Of a stretch of DNA of 32,693 nt, positions 16,741-24,978 are shown one piece after another. This DNA is from an uncultured Gammaproteobacteria bacterium (GTDB taxonomy: Bacteria > Pseudomonadota > Gammaproteobacteria > Steroidobacterales > XN24). The stretch's first letter is position 1, and each line of letters begins with the position of its first letter. The stretch lies in contig CALDWW010000093.1 of the NCBI GenBank assembly GCA_937924335.1, positions 1 to 32,693 of the forward strand, written 5' to 3'. Both the position numbers and the translations under genes were made by a program. The notes beneath the pieces were generated by a model. That model was not told the origin of the DNA and made no database searches. It saw only the letters and a list, made by a program, of their open reading frames with translations.

Positions 16741-17964
16741 TCAGCGTCCGGTCCTGAGGGCCGCCACGCTGGCGCTCAGCTCGGCCTGCGCGGCCTTCAG
16801 TCCGGCCTCGGAACTCGCGGAACCCTTGGTGATCTTGTTCATAGCCGTCGTTACGGGCGACCACATCAACGTCATTTCTGCGTAGTTCGGCATCGGGATG
16901 CTGTTATTGAATTGCTCGCGGAAACCGGCCAGCACCGGATCTCCGGATACTTCCGGCCGGTCGTAAACTCCGGCATGCGAGGGTAGTTGACGTCCCTCCA
17001 CGGCTCGGATGAAGGCAGACTCGTCATCCGTAGCGATAAACGTGGCAAACGCGTAGGCCTCTTCCTTGTGCCCGGATTGTGCAGACACGTAGATCCCCTC
17101 GACGGTGAGCCATGGTTTCATCGGCGCGCCGCCTGCTTCGTTGACTGTCGGCATGGCCGTGACTCCAACGTCGATGCCTTCGATCTCAGAGATAAACCAG
17201 GGTCCGTTGAAGACGATCGGCGACTTCCCTTCGTTGAACAAGGCGGTCACCAGGGTGGACGACGGGTCCGGCGGCACGATGCCGTCCTCCTTGAACCACT
17301 TCATCATCAGGTCGATTGACTGGATGTTCTTCGGGTCATCCACCGTCGGAGTCGGCCCCTCTGGATCGAAAACCCGTCCGCCGAATGCATTGAGTAATGC
17401 CGAGTGATAGTAGAAATCTGAATACTGGTAGACGAGTCCGTAGCGGCCACCTGCCGCCGCAGTATGCTCCTTGGCCACCTGTACCAGTTCGTCCGTGGTC
17501 TGCGGCGGATTCTTGATGATCGCCTTGTTGTAGATCATCGCTGGGCTCTTATAGGCGATCGGGAGTCCATAGACTGTCTCCCGGTAGGTCATCGCCTCCA
17601 TCATTCCTGGCAGCAGCGCCTCGATCGTCTCGTCCTCGAGAAAAAAATCGATGGGCTCTACTGTCTGGCCGCCTTCGACCCATCCGCCGAGCCGGTCCTG
17701 GGCAAATATAAAGACGTCAGGACCGCGGCCACGCGGAACCGCCGCTGTAATCTTGTCGGCATAGGCGTCGTATGGAACCGGCAGGCTTTTTACATTGATA
17801 TCGGGATTTGCGGCGTTGAAAATCCCCACCACCTTTTCAAAGGCAGTTCGTTCGGCTCCGCGATAGGCGTGCCAGACGACCAGGTCGGCCGCAGTTGCGC
17901 TCGTCCATGAAAAAACCAGCCAGAGACCGGCCAGTGCCGCGAAAAAATTTCTACGAATATTCAT
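16741..17964 (-). CDS. malE: Periplasmic maltodextrin-binding protein MalE
   Basis: A solute-binding protein of about 407 aa that captures maltodextrins in the periplasm and delivers them to MalFG. The ATG at 17962-17964 is preceded by a GGGAGAG ribosome site and gives a signal peptide ending A-T-A-A before D-L-V-V-W-H-A-Y; the six-residue-longer frame opens at TTG inside the ribosome site. Family hallmarks include L-P-V-P-Y-D-A-Y-A-D-K-I, G-P-D-V-F-I-F-A-Q-D-R-L-G-G-W, Y-G-L-P-I-A-Y-K-S-P-A-M-I-Y-N-K and F-N-G-P-W-F-I-S, all typical of maltose-type binding proteins, with aromatic residues along the expected ligand groove. There is no lipobox, so it should be soluble in the periplasm. malK lies 24 bases upstream and malF 21 bases downstream. 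Confidence 0.96.
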   Translation of the reverse strand: MNIRRNFFAALAGLWLVFSWTSATAADLVVWHAYRGAERTAFEKVVGIFNAANPDINVKSLPVPYDAYADKITAAVPRGRGPDVFIFAQDRLGGWVEGGQTVEPIDFFLEDETIEALLPGMMEAMTYRETVYGLPIAYKSPAMIYNKAIIKNPPQTTDELVQVAKEHTAAAGGRYGLVYQYSDFYYHSALLNAFGGRVFDPEGPTPTVDDPKNIQSIDLMMKWFKEDGIVPPDPSSTLVTALFNEGKSPIVFNGPWFISEIEGIDVGVTAMPTVNEAGGAPMKPWLTVEGIYVSAQSGHKEEAYAFATFIATDDESAFIRAVEGRQLPSHAGVYDRPEVSGDPVLAGFREQFNNSIPMPNYAEMTLMWSPVTTAMNKITKGSASSEAGLKAAQAELSASVAALRTGR

Positions 17965-17988
17965 CAATACTCTCCCGGACAACGCATC

Positions 17989-19116
17989 TCAGTCACCGGT
18001 GTGACGCCTCAGATTGCGCTCCGTATCTGGGTCGAAAAGATGGATGGCGTCTCCATTCATTACCAGTTCGATCTCCTCACCGAATGCCGGAATCCGGTGC
18101 GCGCCGAGCTTTGCGACAATCAGATCCTCAGCGCAACGCACGTGGATGATGACCTCATGTCCCACGGTTTCGACGATCTCGATCGTGCCCTTGAGGCTTA
18201 CAGGATCGTGCCAGTCGCGGTGGTCTTCCCGGCCGCCAATGTGCTCTGGCCGCACTCCCATCAACAACGGCCGATCACGATATGCCGCGGCCTCGCCTTT
18301 CAATCCCTCGCTGAGAGGCACGCGGAGGCCCGCGTGGTGCACGCTGTCGCCGTATGAATCCACCGTAACCGGCAGGATGTTCATCGGCGGCGTACCGATA
18401 AACTTTGCGACGAAGAGGTTTCTGGGTGAGTCGTACAGTTCCAGGGGCGTGCCTACCTGCTTGAGGTTGGTCTTCTTCTCGGCGCCCATGGGAGCCAGCA
18501 CGGCGATCCTGTGCCCGAGCGTCATCGCTTCGACCTGGTCATGGGTTACGTATACGGTAGTGGTCTTCAGTCGATGCTGGAGCTTGCTGATCTCCGCTCG
18601 CATCTGGACACGTAGCTCCGCGTCGAGGTTTGACAGCGGCTCGTCGAACAGGAATACGGAGGGATGGCGGACGATAGCGCGCCCAAGGGCAACTCGCTGA
18701 CGCTGTCCGCCGGACAGCGCTTTCGGCTTCCGATCCAGCAGTTCGGTCAGCCCCAAAATGTCCGCAGCATCATCCACGTGCCGGTTTATTTCTTCGTCCG
18801 GCATCTTGCGGATGCGTAATCCGAAGGCGATGTTTTCGCGTACGGACATATGTGGGTAAAGCGCATAGCTCTGAAAGACCATCGCCACGTCCCGGTCCTT
18901 GGGATGAACGTTGTTGACGACGTTGTCGCCGATGAACAGTTTGCCGTTCGTGATCTCTTCAAGTCCGGCAATGAGGCGCAGAGCGGTCGATTTCCCGCAA
19001 CCGGACGGACCGACGAACACCATCAATTCTTCATCCCTGATGTCCAGGTCCAGGTCCTCAAGGACGCTCACGTCACCGAAGCGCTTGGCCACCTTGTCAA
19101 ACCGAATCCCTGCCAT
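17989..19116 (-). CDS. malK: Maltodextrin ABC transporter ATP-binding protein MalK
   Basis: A 375-aa ATPase that powers MalEFG import at the inner membrane. It has Walker A (GPSGCGKST, about residues 37-45), the Q-loop region, the signature L-S-G-G-Q-R-Q-R-V-A-L-G, Walker B with following glutamate (V-F-L-F-D-E-P-L-S-N-L-D-A) and the switch histidine (V-T-H-D-Q). The C-terminal 140 residues form the regulatory OB-type domain of the MalK/UgpC class (M-G-V-R-P-E-H), which in E. coli binds the regulator MalT and EIIA; whether that happens here is unknown, since no such partner is visible. The ATG at 19116 has a GAGG site. It lies 13 bases after the amylase gene and 24 before malE, all one transcription unit. 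Confidence 0.97.
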   Translation of the reverse strand: MAGIRFDKVAKRFGDVSVLEDLDLDIRDEELMVFVGPSGCGKSTALRLIAGLEEITNGKLFIGDNVVNNVHPKDRDVAMVFQSYALYPHMSVRENIAFGLRIRKMPDEEINRHVDDAADILGLTELLDRKPKALSGGQRQRVALGRAIVRHPSVFLFDEPLSNLDAELRVQMRAEISKLQHRLKTTTVYVTHDQVEAMTLGHRIAVLAPMGAEKKTNLKQVGTPLELYDSPRNLFVAKFIGTPPMNILPVTVDSYGDSVHHAGLRVPLSEGLKGEAAAYRDRPLLMGVRPEHIGGREDHRDWHDPVSLKGTIEIVETVGHEVIIHVRCAEDLIVAKLGAHRIPAFGEEIELVMNGDAIHLFDPDTERNLRRHTGD

Positions 19117-19129
19117 ATCCCGTTCCTCG

Positions 19130-20752
19130 TCAGTCGCCCGCAGCCGCAGCGAATATTCTGATCGACATTGCCGGGACGCTCATTTCCAGGGCATCCCCGC
19201 TCAAAGCAACATCTGCTCCCGTCATGGCTTCGCGGACTCCGCCACTCCAGCTCACCGGGGCGGCAACGGAAGCCGTCGCTGCAGAATCTCCGCGGTTCAC
19301 CGCAACGACGACCGCGTCTCCGGTAGCCTCCTCGGTCCGCTGGAAGACCAGGAGATCGCCTTCCCATGAAAGCCGCGCGTAGTCGCCCTTGCCAAGTGCC
19401 GGATGCGCTCGCCGGATGCTGATCAGTTTCTTGTAGTAGTCGCGAAGCCCTTCGTTCCGCTCGATGCCCGCTCCGGGCTTTACCGGGCGGTCACCCCAGG
19501 GCATAGCTTTGCGATTTGTCGGCCAGACGCTGCCGAGTCTGCCGACTTCCTCTCCGTAGTAGATGACCGGCATACCCAGGGACGTCATCTGCAACGCGAC
19601 ACACATTCGGAAACGCGCCTCGTCGTAGTCCAGTTCGTAGAAAAACATCGGCTCATCGTGAGAGGACAGATAGTGAGCGAGGTGATAGCCCTCCCGCACC
19701 CTGTGACGTTTCTCCAGGTAGGCGGCGAATGCGACCGTCCGACCTTTGCCTTCCACGAAACCACGGCAGCTTCCGCGGAATGTGAAATCGAAACCGGCGT
19801 CCATCTCGTCATTCACGAACCATTCGTCGAGCACCTGGGCTGAGCCGCCCCATACTTCGCCCAACAAAAAGAAGTCGTCACCTGCCTGGGCCCGGGTCCT
19901 GTCGCGATGTTCCTGCCAGAACGGGTGATCGATGTGCTTGACGGTGTCGAGCCGGAAGCCGTCGAGACCGGTGCGCTCCGCGATACCGATTGTGGCAGAC
20001 AGGAGATACTCGCGGACTACCGGATTATCCGTGTCGAAGTCCGGAAGCCCTCCGACCTGGCAGGTCAATGGGTCGGCGGAACACTCGACCGGCTTCTTGC
20101 GGATCCAGCCCTTGAACTGCGGATCGACCTCGTAGCGGGCGCCGTAGCCTGCGTGATTGTAGACGACGTCCAGCAGCACTTTGATGCCCCGCGCGTGCGC
20201 TGCCTCGACCAGGCGTCGGAGTTGATCCTCGCTGCCGAAGTGTGGGTCCAGCCGGGTGAAGTCATCCATCCAGTAACCATGGAACCCCCAGTGCTCGAAG
20301 CCGTTCTGGGTGCCGGTCTCCGGCGGTCCGCTGGCGAATAATGGCGAGTCGATCTGTAACTGGACCGGGTTGATCCAGATCGCCGTAGCGCCGAGATCGG
20401 CGATTTCGTCAAGCTGATCGACCAGCCCCTGCAGGTCACCGCCATGCCAGCCGCCCGGATTACTCCGATCCACGTGCTGATTGTTGGAGCCGTCGCCGTC
20501 AGCGAACCGGTCGACCAGTACGAAGTAGATGATTGCATCGTCCCAGTCCGTCTGCGGCTTTACGCTGACCGGCCCGGCGGGGCGATCTGACTGGGCATTC
20601 GCCGACGATGAGTCCCCGGGACTCTGGCAGGCTAGCAGCAAGGCCGCGGCGCACGCCAACAGCGCCGCCTTGAGAACCAGGCTTACGTTCCGGGCGCTTC
20701 GGGATACTGCTGAGGTACCGCCGGCGGGAATCGATGCACCCGTATTCGCCAT
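19130..20752 (-). CDS. Lipoprotein alpha-amylase family enzyme (GH13)
   Basis: A 540-aa glycoside hydrolase acting on alpha-glucan oligosaccharides outside the cytoplasm. After a long N-region, a hydrophobic run ends in the lipobox L-L-A-C, so Cys42 is probably lipidated and the enzyme membrane-anchored. The GH13 catalytic regions are complete: D-V-V-Y-N-H (region I), G-F-R-L-D-T-V-K-H (nucleophile Asp269), L-L-G-E-V-W (acid/base Glu299) and S-S-H-D-E (Asp366). Region IV reads S-S-H-D instead of the more common N-H-D, a variant I associate with MalS-like amylases, so hydrolysis of maltodextrins is likely; cyclodextrin or pullulan activity cannot be excluded. The ATG at 20752 has a strong GGAGG site. 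It leads the malKEFG genes. Confidence 0.92.
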   Translation of the reverse strand: MANTGASIPAGGTSAVSRSARNVSLVLKAALLACAAALLLACQSPGDSSSANAQSDRPAGPVSVKPQTDWDDAIIYFVLVDRFADGDGSNNQHVDRSNPGGWHGGDLQGLVDQLDEIADLGATAIWINPVQLQIDSPLFASGPPETGTQNGFEHWGFHGYWMDDFTRLDPHFGSEDQLRRLVEAAHARGIKVLLDVVYNHAGYGARYEVDPQFKGWIRKKPVECSADPLTCQVGGLPDFDTDNPVVREYLLSATIGIAERTGLDGFRLDTVKHIDHPFWQEHRDRTRAQAGDDFFLLGEVWGGSAQVLDEWFVNDEMDAGFDFTFRGSCRGFVEGKGRTVAFAAYLEKRHRVREGYHLAHYLSSHDEPMFFYELDYDEARFRMCVALQMTSLGMPVIYYGEEVGRLGSVWPTNRKAMPWGDRPVKPGAGIERNEGLRDYYKKLISIRRAHPALGKGDYARLSWEGDLLVFQRTEEATGDAVVVAVNRGDSAATASVAAPVSWSGGVREAMTGADVALSGDALEMSVPAMSIRIFAAAAGD

Positions 20753-20908
20753 AGGCGGTGTTCCTCCAGGGATCGCATCCAGTCATTTTTTATCGTTGTT
20801 TCGGACCACAGCATTGCCGCCAATCCAGTCCGACACTTGTCCGACCGATGGTCCCACCGGCTCCCAGGGCAATCCATAAGTAATTGCCGCAGCAGTGGCC
20901 AGAAAGGC

Positions 20909-21061
20909 TCAGAACAACGTGTAGATAAACGATCCCAGGACGGATTGCTGGCTGACGACGACGAGGCCGCCGAGCAGGACCAGCACCAGCACGATTGGCA
21001 GAAGCCACATCTTCTTGCGGACCCTGAGAAAGTCCCAGAGATCGCTCAGGAACTCCAACAT
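20909..21061 (-). CDS. DUF5989/SxtK-like 50-aa membrane protein
   Basis: A very short gene that I translated directly: 50 residues beginning M-L-E-F-L-S-D-L-W-D-F-L-R-V-R-K-K-M-W-L, followed by one strongly hydrophobic helix (about 20-36) and ending S-F-I-Y-T-L-F before a TGA. This pattern, an amphipathic start, R-V-R-K-K, one helix and a short tail, is that of the DUF5989 family, which includes SxtK of saxitoxin clusters; members are commonly found near SxtJ-type membrane proteins, carbamoyltransferases and SGNH hydrolases. Here an SGNH hydrolase gene starts divergently 110 bases away, while no SxtJ is visible in the window. An AGGT-rich stretch precedes the ATG. Function is unknown; membrane insertion is nearly certain. 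Confidence 0.82.
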   Translation of the reverse strand: MLEFLSDLWDFLRVRKKMWLLPIVLVLVLLGGLVVVSQQSVLGSFIYTLF

Positions 21062-21170
21062 GCGACCTGACCTGCTATAGTCGCCCAGTTTTTCGGGCGG
21101 TGCCGTTTTTTAACAGATTCGGAGCGTCCAGGCCAACCCCCATTTTCGGCAAGAGTCGGTACCATCACGA
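21062..21170. promoter_or_regulatory. Divergent intergenic region between the DUF5989 gene and the plus-strand SGNH gene
   Basis: These 109 bases separate two divergent start codons, so promoters for both directions should lie here or overlap it. It holds an AT-rich patch (TTTTTTAAC at 21105-21113) and a small inverted repeat, CGCCC at 21082-21086 with GGGCG at 21095-21099, which might be an operator or a leader hairpin. I could not identify convincing -35/-10 pairs in either direction. Confidence 0.4.
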
Positions 21171-23030
21171 GTGATGCCACGAGAGAACAGACCGGTCCCG
21201 AGACGAAAGCGCACGTCTTTCTACCTGATCGCGCTTCTTCTCCCCATTGTTATCTTCGCCATCCTGGAGTTGATCTTCCGCCTCACGCTGGTAGGCGCGC
21301 GGGAGCCTCTGTTCGTGCCAGCCGCTGTTGACGGCTACCTGCAGCCCAACGACTCGGTCATCTACCGATTCTTCGCCAGTCCCGGTGCCGCACCGAACGT
21401 CAGTATCGACACCACCTACTTCCTGGAAGAAAAACCCGACGACGGGTTGAGGATCGTGATTCAGGGCGGATCCACCGCGGCAGGATTTCCCTATGGCCGC
21501 ATGGCATCGCCAACGGGCATGCTGGAGCAGCGCCTCCGACGCGCTTTCCCGAGCAGGACCGTCGAAGTCATCTCGACCGCCATGTCGGCCGTCAACAGCT
21601 ACACTGTGCTTGATTTTGCCGACGAGATCATCGCCATCGAACCCGATGCCGTGGTCGTCTATGTCGGCCACAACGAGTTCCTCGGCGTACTCGGCGTCGG
21701 TTCCGCCTATTCGTCCAGTCTGTCCCCGCAAGCCACCCGCCGGATTCTCGCGCTGCGCAAGCTCCACGTGGTCGAGGCCGCATTCCAGGTCTACGGTGCA
21801 GCCATGCCGACCACCCAGCGGCAGAGCGGTACCCTGATGTCCCGGATCGCGCGGCAACGGAGCATTTCGCAGAACAGCGAACTCTATATACAGGGGCATC
21901 TGCAGTTCAGGGAGAATCTCGGCCTGCTGCTGGCCAAGTACCGGCGCGCCGATATCCCCGTGTTCGTCGGCACATTGGCATCCAATGAGAAGGATCAGCC
22001 GCCGTTCCTATCTTCCGAGCCACCGAGTGCAGAGGCAAGGGCCTGGGAGAAGGTCCGCGCGGAGCTACTCAAGGCACTCGAGGAAGACGATGCAGACGAG
22101 GCAGTCCAGTTGTCGGGCCAGATGGTGGGTCTGGCGCCCGACTCAGCCGATTCATGGTTCTATCAAGGCCGGGCGGGGCTGAAAAGCAAGCGCTACTCCG
22201 AGGCCCGCCACGCCTTCCTCAAGGCAAAAGACCTGGACCAGCTCAGGTTCCGGGCACCCGAATCGTTCAACGGTATTGTCCGTGACGTCACGGTTCAGCA
22301 GCGGGCGGCAGTCGTCGATACGCAGACCGCTGTCGCCAATCTTTCCGAGGACGGCATCATCGGCAGCGAGTCGATGCTGGAACACCTGCATCCGAACACC
22401 GAAGGGTACTTCGCCCTGGCGTCGGTCTTTTACGATGCCGTCGTCGCCAGCGGCGCCTTGGGCAAGCCCGAGTTTGACGCCGATGAGGCCACGGCACGGC
22501 GGGAGATGCCGGTGACCGAGGTCGAGCGTCTTAACGGCGAGTGGCGGGTGGCACGGCTGCTACGGGACTGGCCGTTCGTCGATGAAAAGCAGCCCTTCAG
22601 TCCGCCGGAGCCGGGCAACGAAGTCGAGCGCATCGCCAGGGACTGGTACGAGGGCCGGATCTCGTGGCCGGAAGCCATGAACCGGGCCCTCGGCTACTAC
22701 AGCTCGACCGGCAACATCGAGGAGACGATCAGAGTCGCCGCCAACCTGGCGACGGCGTTTCCATTCGAGCCGAATCCGTCCTATGTCACGGGTTCCGCCA
22801 TCCTGAACGACGGCGATGCGCAACGGGCACTGCCGTTCCTTTATCGCGCCGTCGAGCTGGACCCCAGGAACACGCGCTACCTGATGTCGCTGGCACAGGC
22901 CTTTTATGCCAACCAGAGGCTACGTGATTCCCTGGCCGTACTGGAGCGGGTGATGGCCGTCGACCCCTCTCACCCGACGGCCCCCGGTTTTGCAGACAAG
23001 TTGAAGTCGGAGCTGGAATCCGGGGCCTGA
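21171..23030 (+). CDS. Membrane-anchored SGNH/GDSL hydrolase with TPR-like repeats
   Basis: The only plus-strand gene; 619 aa. A basic N-terminus and one membrane helix (about 17-40) anchor it, with the rest presumably periplasmic. The SGNH hydrolase blocks are visible: I-Q-G-G-S-T-A-A-G-F-P (Ser101, nucleophile), S-A-V-N-S-Y (Asn142), Y-V-G-H-N-E-F (Asn168) and L-E-H-L-H-P-N (His405 or His407, catalytic base). Between and after these, TPR-like helical repeats occur at about 300-350 and 535-610 (F-L-Y-R-A-V-E-L-D-P-R-N). Such proteins may deacylate or acylate lipids or polysaccharides; the substrate is unknown. Start is GTG 21171 or the adjacent ATG 21174, with a weak ribosome site. Its paralogue converges on it from the other strand with no base between the stop codons. 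Confidence 0.85.
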   Translation: MMPRENRPVPRRKRTSFYLIALLLPIVIFAILELIFRLTLVGAREPLFVPAAVDGYLQPNDSVIYRFFASPGAAPNVSIDTTYFLEEKPDDGLRIVIQGGSTAAGFPYGRMASPTGMLEQRLRRAFPSRTVEVISTAMSAVNSYTVLDFADEIIAIEPDAVVVYVGHNEFLGVLGVGSAYSSSLSPQATRRILALRKLHVVEAAFQVYGAAMPTTQRQSGTLMSRIARQRSISQNSELYIQGHLQFRENLGLLLAKYRRADIPVFVGTLASNEKDQPPFLSSEPPSAEARAWEKVRAELLKALEEDDADEAVQLSGQMVGLAPDSADSWFYQGRAGLKSKRYSEARHAFLKAKDLDQLRFRAPESFNGIVRDVTVQQRAAVVDTQTAVANLSEDGIIGSESMLEHLHPNTEGYFALASVFYDAVVASGALGKPEFDADEATARREMPVTEVERLNGEWRVARLLRDWPFVDEKQPFSPPEPGNEVERIARDWYEGRISWPEAMNRALGYYSSTGNIEETIRVAANLATAFPFEPNPSYVTGSAILNDGDAQRALPFLYRAVELDPRNTRYLMSLAQAFYANQRLRDSLAVLERVMAVDPSHPTAPGFADKLKSELESGA

Positions 23031-24872
23031 TCATCGCCCTTGCAGGCTGCGGAGCATCCGCTGCGCCTGGCGATTGGACGGATCGATCTTCAGCACCCGC
23101 TCGAGGGTCTTGCCGCCGAGATCCCGCAAGCCGCTGGCAAGGCACGCACGGGACAGTTCGATCAGGGTCGAAACATCATCCGGCCGGTATCGATCAGCCA
23201 GCAGCAGATAGCGAACCGCTTGCAGATGTCGATTGGCACCCATGAGCGCCCGGCCCGCTGTGAGTTGATCGGCGGATGAAAACGGGAAGGCGTCTGCCAG
23301 GATCAGGCTGACACGCAGATACTCATCCGGGTTGCTGCCACGTGCGTAGAAGTCGAGAAGCCGCCGCTGGGCCCCGGTCCAGTCGATCTCCTGGTCATAG
23401 AGGGCGCGACCAAGCCTCTCTTCGGTGGTCGCCGGTTTTGGCAGAACCGGCTCCACAGGCGGATCGGTAAACGGCCAGTCACTCATCAGGCGAATTAGCT
23501 TGTACTCGCCAAAATGCTGATCAACACCGCTGACGGGGATCTCGCCCCGGGCAACCTCCGCGTTTACGATCGTCCCGGCCTGCGGTAACGCGCCCTCCTC
23601 CGCCAGCGATCGATGGAATGCATCCGCCAGGATGAAGTAGCCGTCGACGTTCGGGTGCAGATGCTCGGTGATGAGGTCGTTGCCGATGATGCCGTCCGCT
23701 GTCGCTTGCCGGAAAGTCGATTCCACGTCGACCAGGCGGGCGCCGTGGCGCGCAGCGCTCTCACGGATGATCTCGTTGAACCGGGAAGGCGCACGGAATC
23801 TCAGTTGGTCCAGATCACGCGCTTGCTGGAATGCCGAGAGTGCGCCGGCCGTGTCACCCTCTGCCCGTCTTCGTTGACCCAACTTGAAGGCTGCATCGGC
23901 GCTGCCAGTCTCAGCCATCTCAATGAGTGTCGCGAGCGGCAACCCCGACCCCACTGAATCGCCAGTCGGCTCATCCGGGTCTATCGAATCGGCACGTTCC
24001 ACATGTCCGTCGATGAAAGGCGCCTGGTCCGCTTCGTTGCTGACCAGGGTCGCGACAAAGACCGGGATGCCGGCATCCGCATAGCGATCCAGCAAATCAC
24101 CAAGATTGAGCTGGAACTGCCTCTCGCCGTTGACGAAGAGCGCCGACCCAAGCGGTATGCGTCGTTCGGCGGCGATCCTCGCCATCAGTGTGCCGTCGTC
24201 GCGCTGGCCGCTGGCGGTGCCGCCCTCGCCCGCTATCGCCGGGGCCAGCAAGTTTTCAAGGCCTCGATACAGGCGCAGACGGCGGAGATTCATGATCAGC
24301 CGCGTGACGGTCGGGGACTTGCTGGAACTCAGTGAGGAGCCGACACCGAGTATGCCGAGGAACTCGTTGTGCCCGGCGTAGATGAGCACCGCATCCGGCC
24401 GCACCGCGATGATCTCCTCGGAGAAATCCACCAAGGCGTAGCTGTTGACGGCGGACATCGCCGTCGAGATCACCTCGACATGGCGGGCCGGGAATTCGCG
24501 CCGTAGCCGTTGTTCGAGCATACCGGCGAGAGACGCACCGTAGCCGAACGGGAAGCCCGCAGCGCTGGAGCCGCCCTGGACGACGATCCTCAGCGTGCCC
24601 GGCGGCTTGTTCGTGCTGAAGAAAGCCGTCTCGATTGAAACATTGGGGGCCGCTGCGGCGGTGGAGAAGAATCTCTGCACCACACGCGGATTCGCCAGGC
24701 TGTACTCCGGGAAGGTGGGATTGACGATGAACAGGGGCTCCCGCGGAAACGCATCCGACAGACGCAGCGCCAGTTCCACGGAGGTGAACAGGACCAGGGG
24801 CAAGCCGACGGCGATCGCCGTAAAAATGATTCGCCGCGAACGGGCCGGTCTGGCGTTTTTATCAGCCGTCAT
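23031..24872 (-). CDS. Membrane-anchored SGNH/GDSL hydrolase with TPR-like repeats, paralogue of the 21171-23030 product
   Basis: About 613 aa when started at the ATG at 24870-24872 (M-T-A-D-K-N), which has a GAGA ribosome site; the open frame continues to 24947 but there it runs into a terminator hairpin, so the longer start is unlikely. It shares the whole plan of the convergent gene: basic start, membrane helix, V-Q-G-G-S-S-A-A-G-F-P (nucleophile Ser), the identical segment VEVISTAMSAVNSY, Y-A-G-H-N-E-F-L-G, a distal T-E-H-L-H-P-N (catalytic His) and C-terminal TPR-like helices ending in V-L-K-I-D-P-S-N-R-Q-A. Sequence divergence is considerable, so the duplication is old. Predicted periplasmic esterase or acyltransferase of unknown substrate. 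Its promoter should lie within the short gap before the terminator. Confidence 0.83.
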   Translation of the reverse strand: MTADKNARPARSRRIIFTAIAVGLPLVLFTSVELALRLSDAFPREPLFIVNPTFPEYSLANPRVVQRFFSTAAAAPNVSIETAFFSTNKPPGTLRIVVQGGSSAAGFPFGYGASLAGMLEQRLRREFPARHVEVISTAMSAVNSYALVDFSEEIIAVRPDAVLIYAGHNEFLGILGVGSSLSSSKSPTVTRLIMNLRRLRLYRGLENLLAPAIAGEGGTASGQRDDGTLMARIAAERRIPLGSALFVNGERQFQLNLGDLLDRYADAGIPVFVATLVSNEADQAPFIDGHVERADSIDPDEPTGDSVGSGLPLATLIEMAETGSADAAFKLGQRRRAEGDTAGALSAFQQARDLDQLRFRAPSRFNEIIRESAARHGARLVDVESTFRQATADGIIGNDLITEHLHPNVDGYFILADAFHRSLAEEGALPQAGTIVNAEVARGEIPVSGVDQHFGEYKLIRLMSDWPFTDPPVEPVLPKPATTEERLGRALYDQEIDWTGAQRRLLDFYARGSNPDEYLRVSLILADAFPFSSADQLTAGRALMGANRHLQAVRYLLLADRYRPDDVSTLIELSRACLASGLRDLGGKTLERVLKIDPSNRQAQRMLRSLQGR

Positions 24873-24924
24873 CGGATTCTCAAGCCTGCCCATCCACGAG
24901 ATGTTGAATCCCAGCCAACTTTCA

Positions 24925-24959
24925 ATCAAAGAAAAACCCGGCGCCACCAGGACGCCGGG
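24925..24959 (-). terminator. Rho-independent terminator after the pullulanase gene
   Basis: On the minus strand CCCGGCGTCC, a short loop and GGCGCCGGG form a stem of about nine pairs (one G-T), followed by TTTTTCTTT. It begins 19 bases after the pullulanase stop codon and separates that gene from the downstream SGNH hydrolase. Confidence 0.88.
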
Positions 24960-24978
24960 CTTCTGTTACACACGGCCG

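Noticed and set aside
20783..20908. 41 in-frame codons after the DUF5989 stop codon, with a protein-like look (T-Y-G-L-P-W-E-P-V-G)
   Set aside because: No start codon with a ribosome site precedes it, and the DUF5989 product already has the usual length and ending, so UGA readthrough or a frameshift is not supported. Treated as leader of the amylase gene.
21082..21113. Hairpin plus T-run in the divergent region, resembling a plus-strand terminator
   Set aside because: The stem is only five pairs, the T-run is separated by six bases, and no plus-strand gene precedes it.
24873..24947. Longer N-terminus for the minus-strand SGNH hydrolase
   Set aside because: It would place the start codon inside the pullulanase terminator hairpin; the downstream ATG at 24872 has a ribosome site and directly precedes the basic segment and membrane helix.
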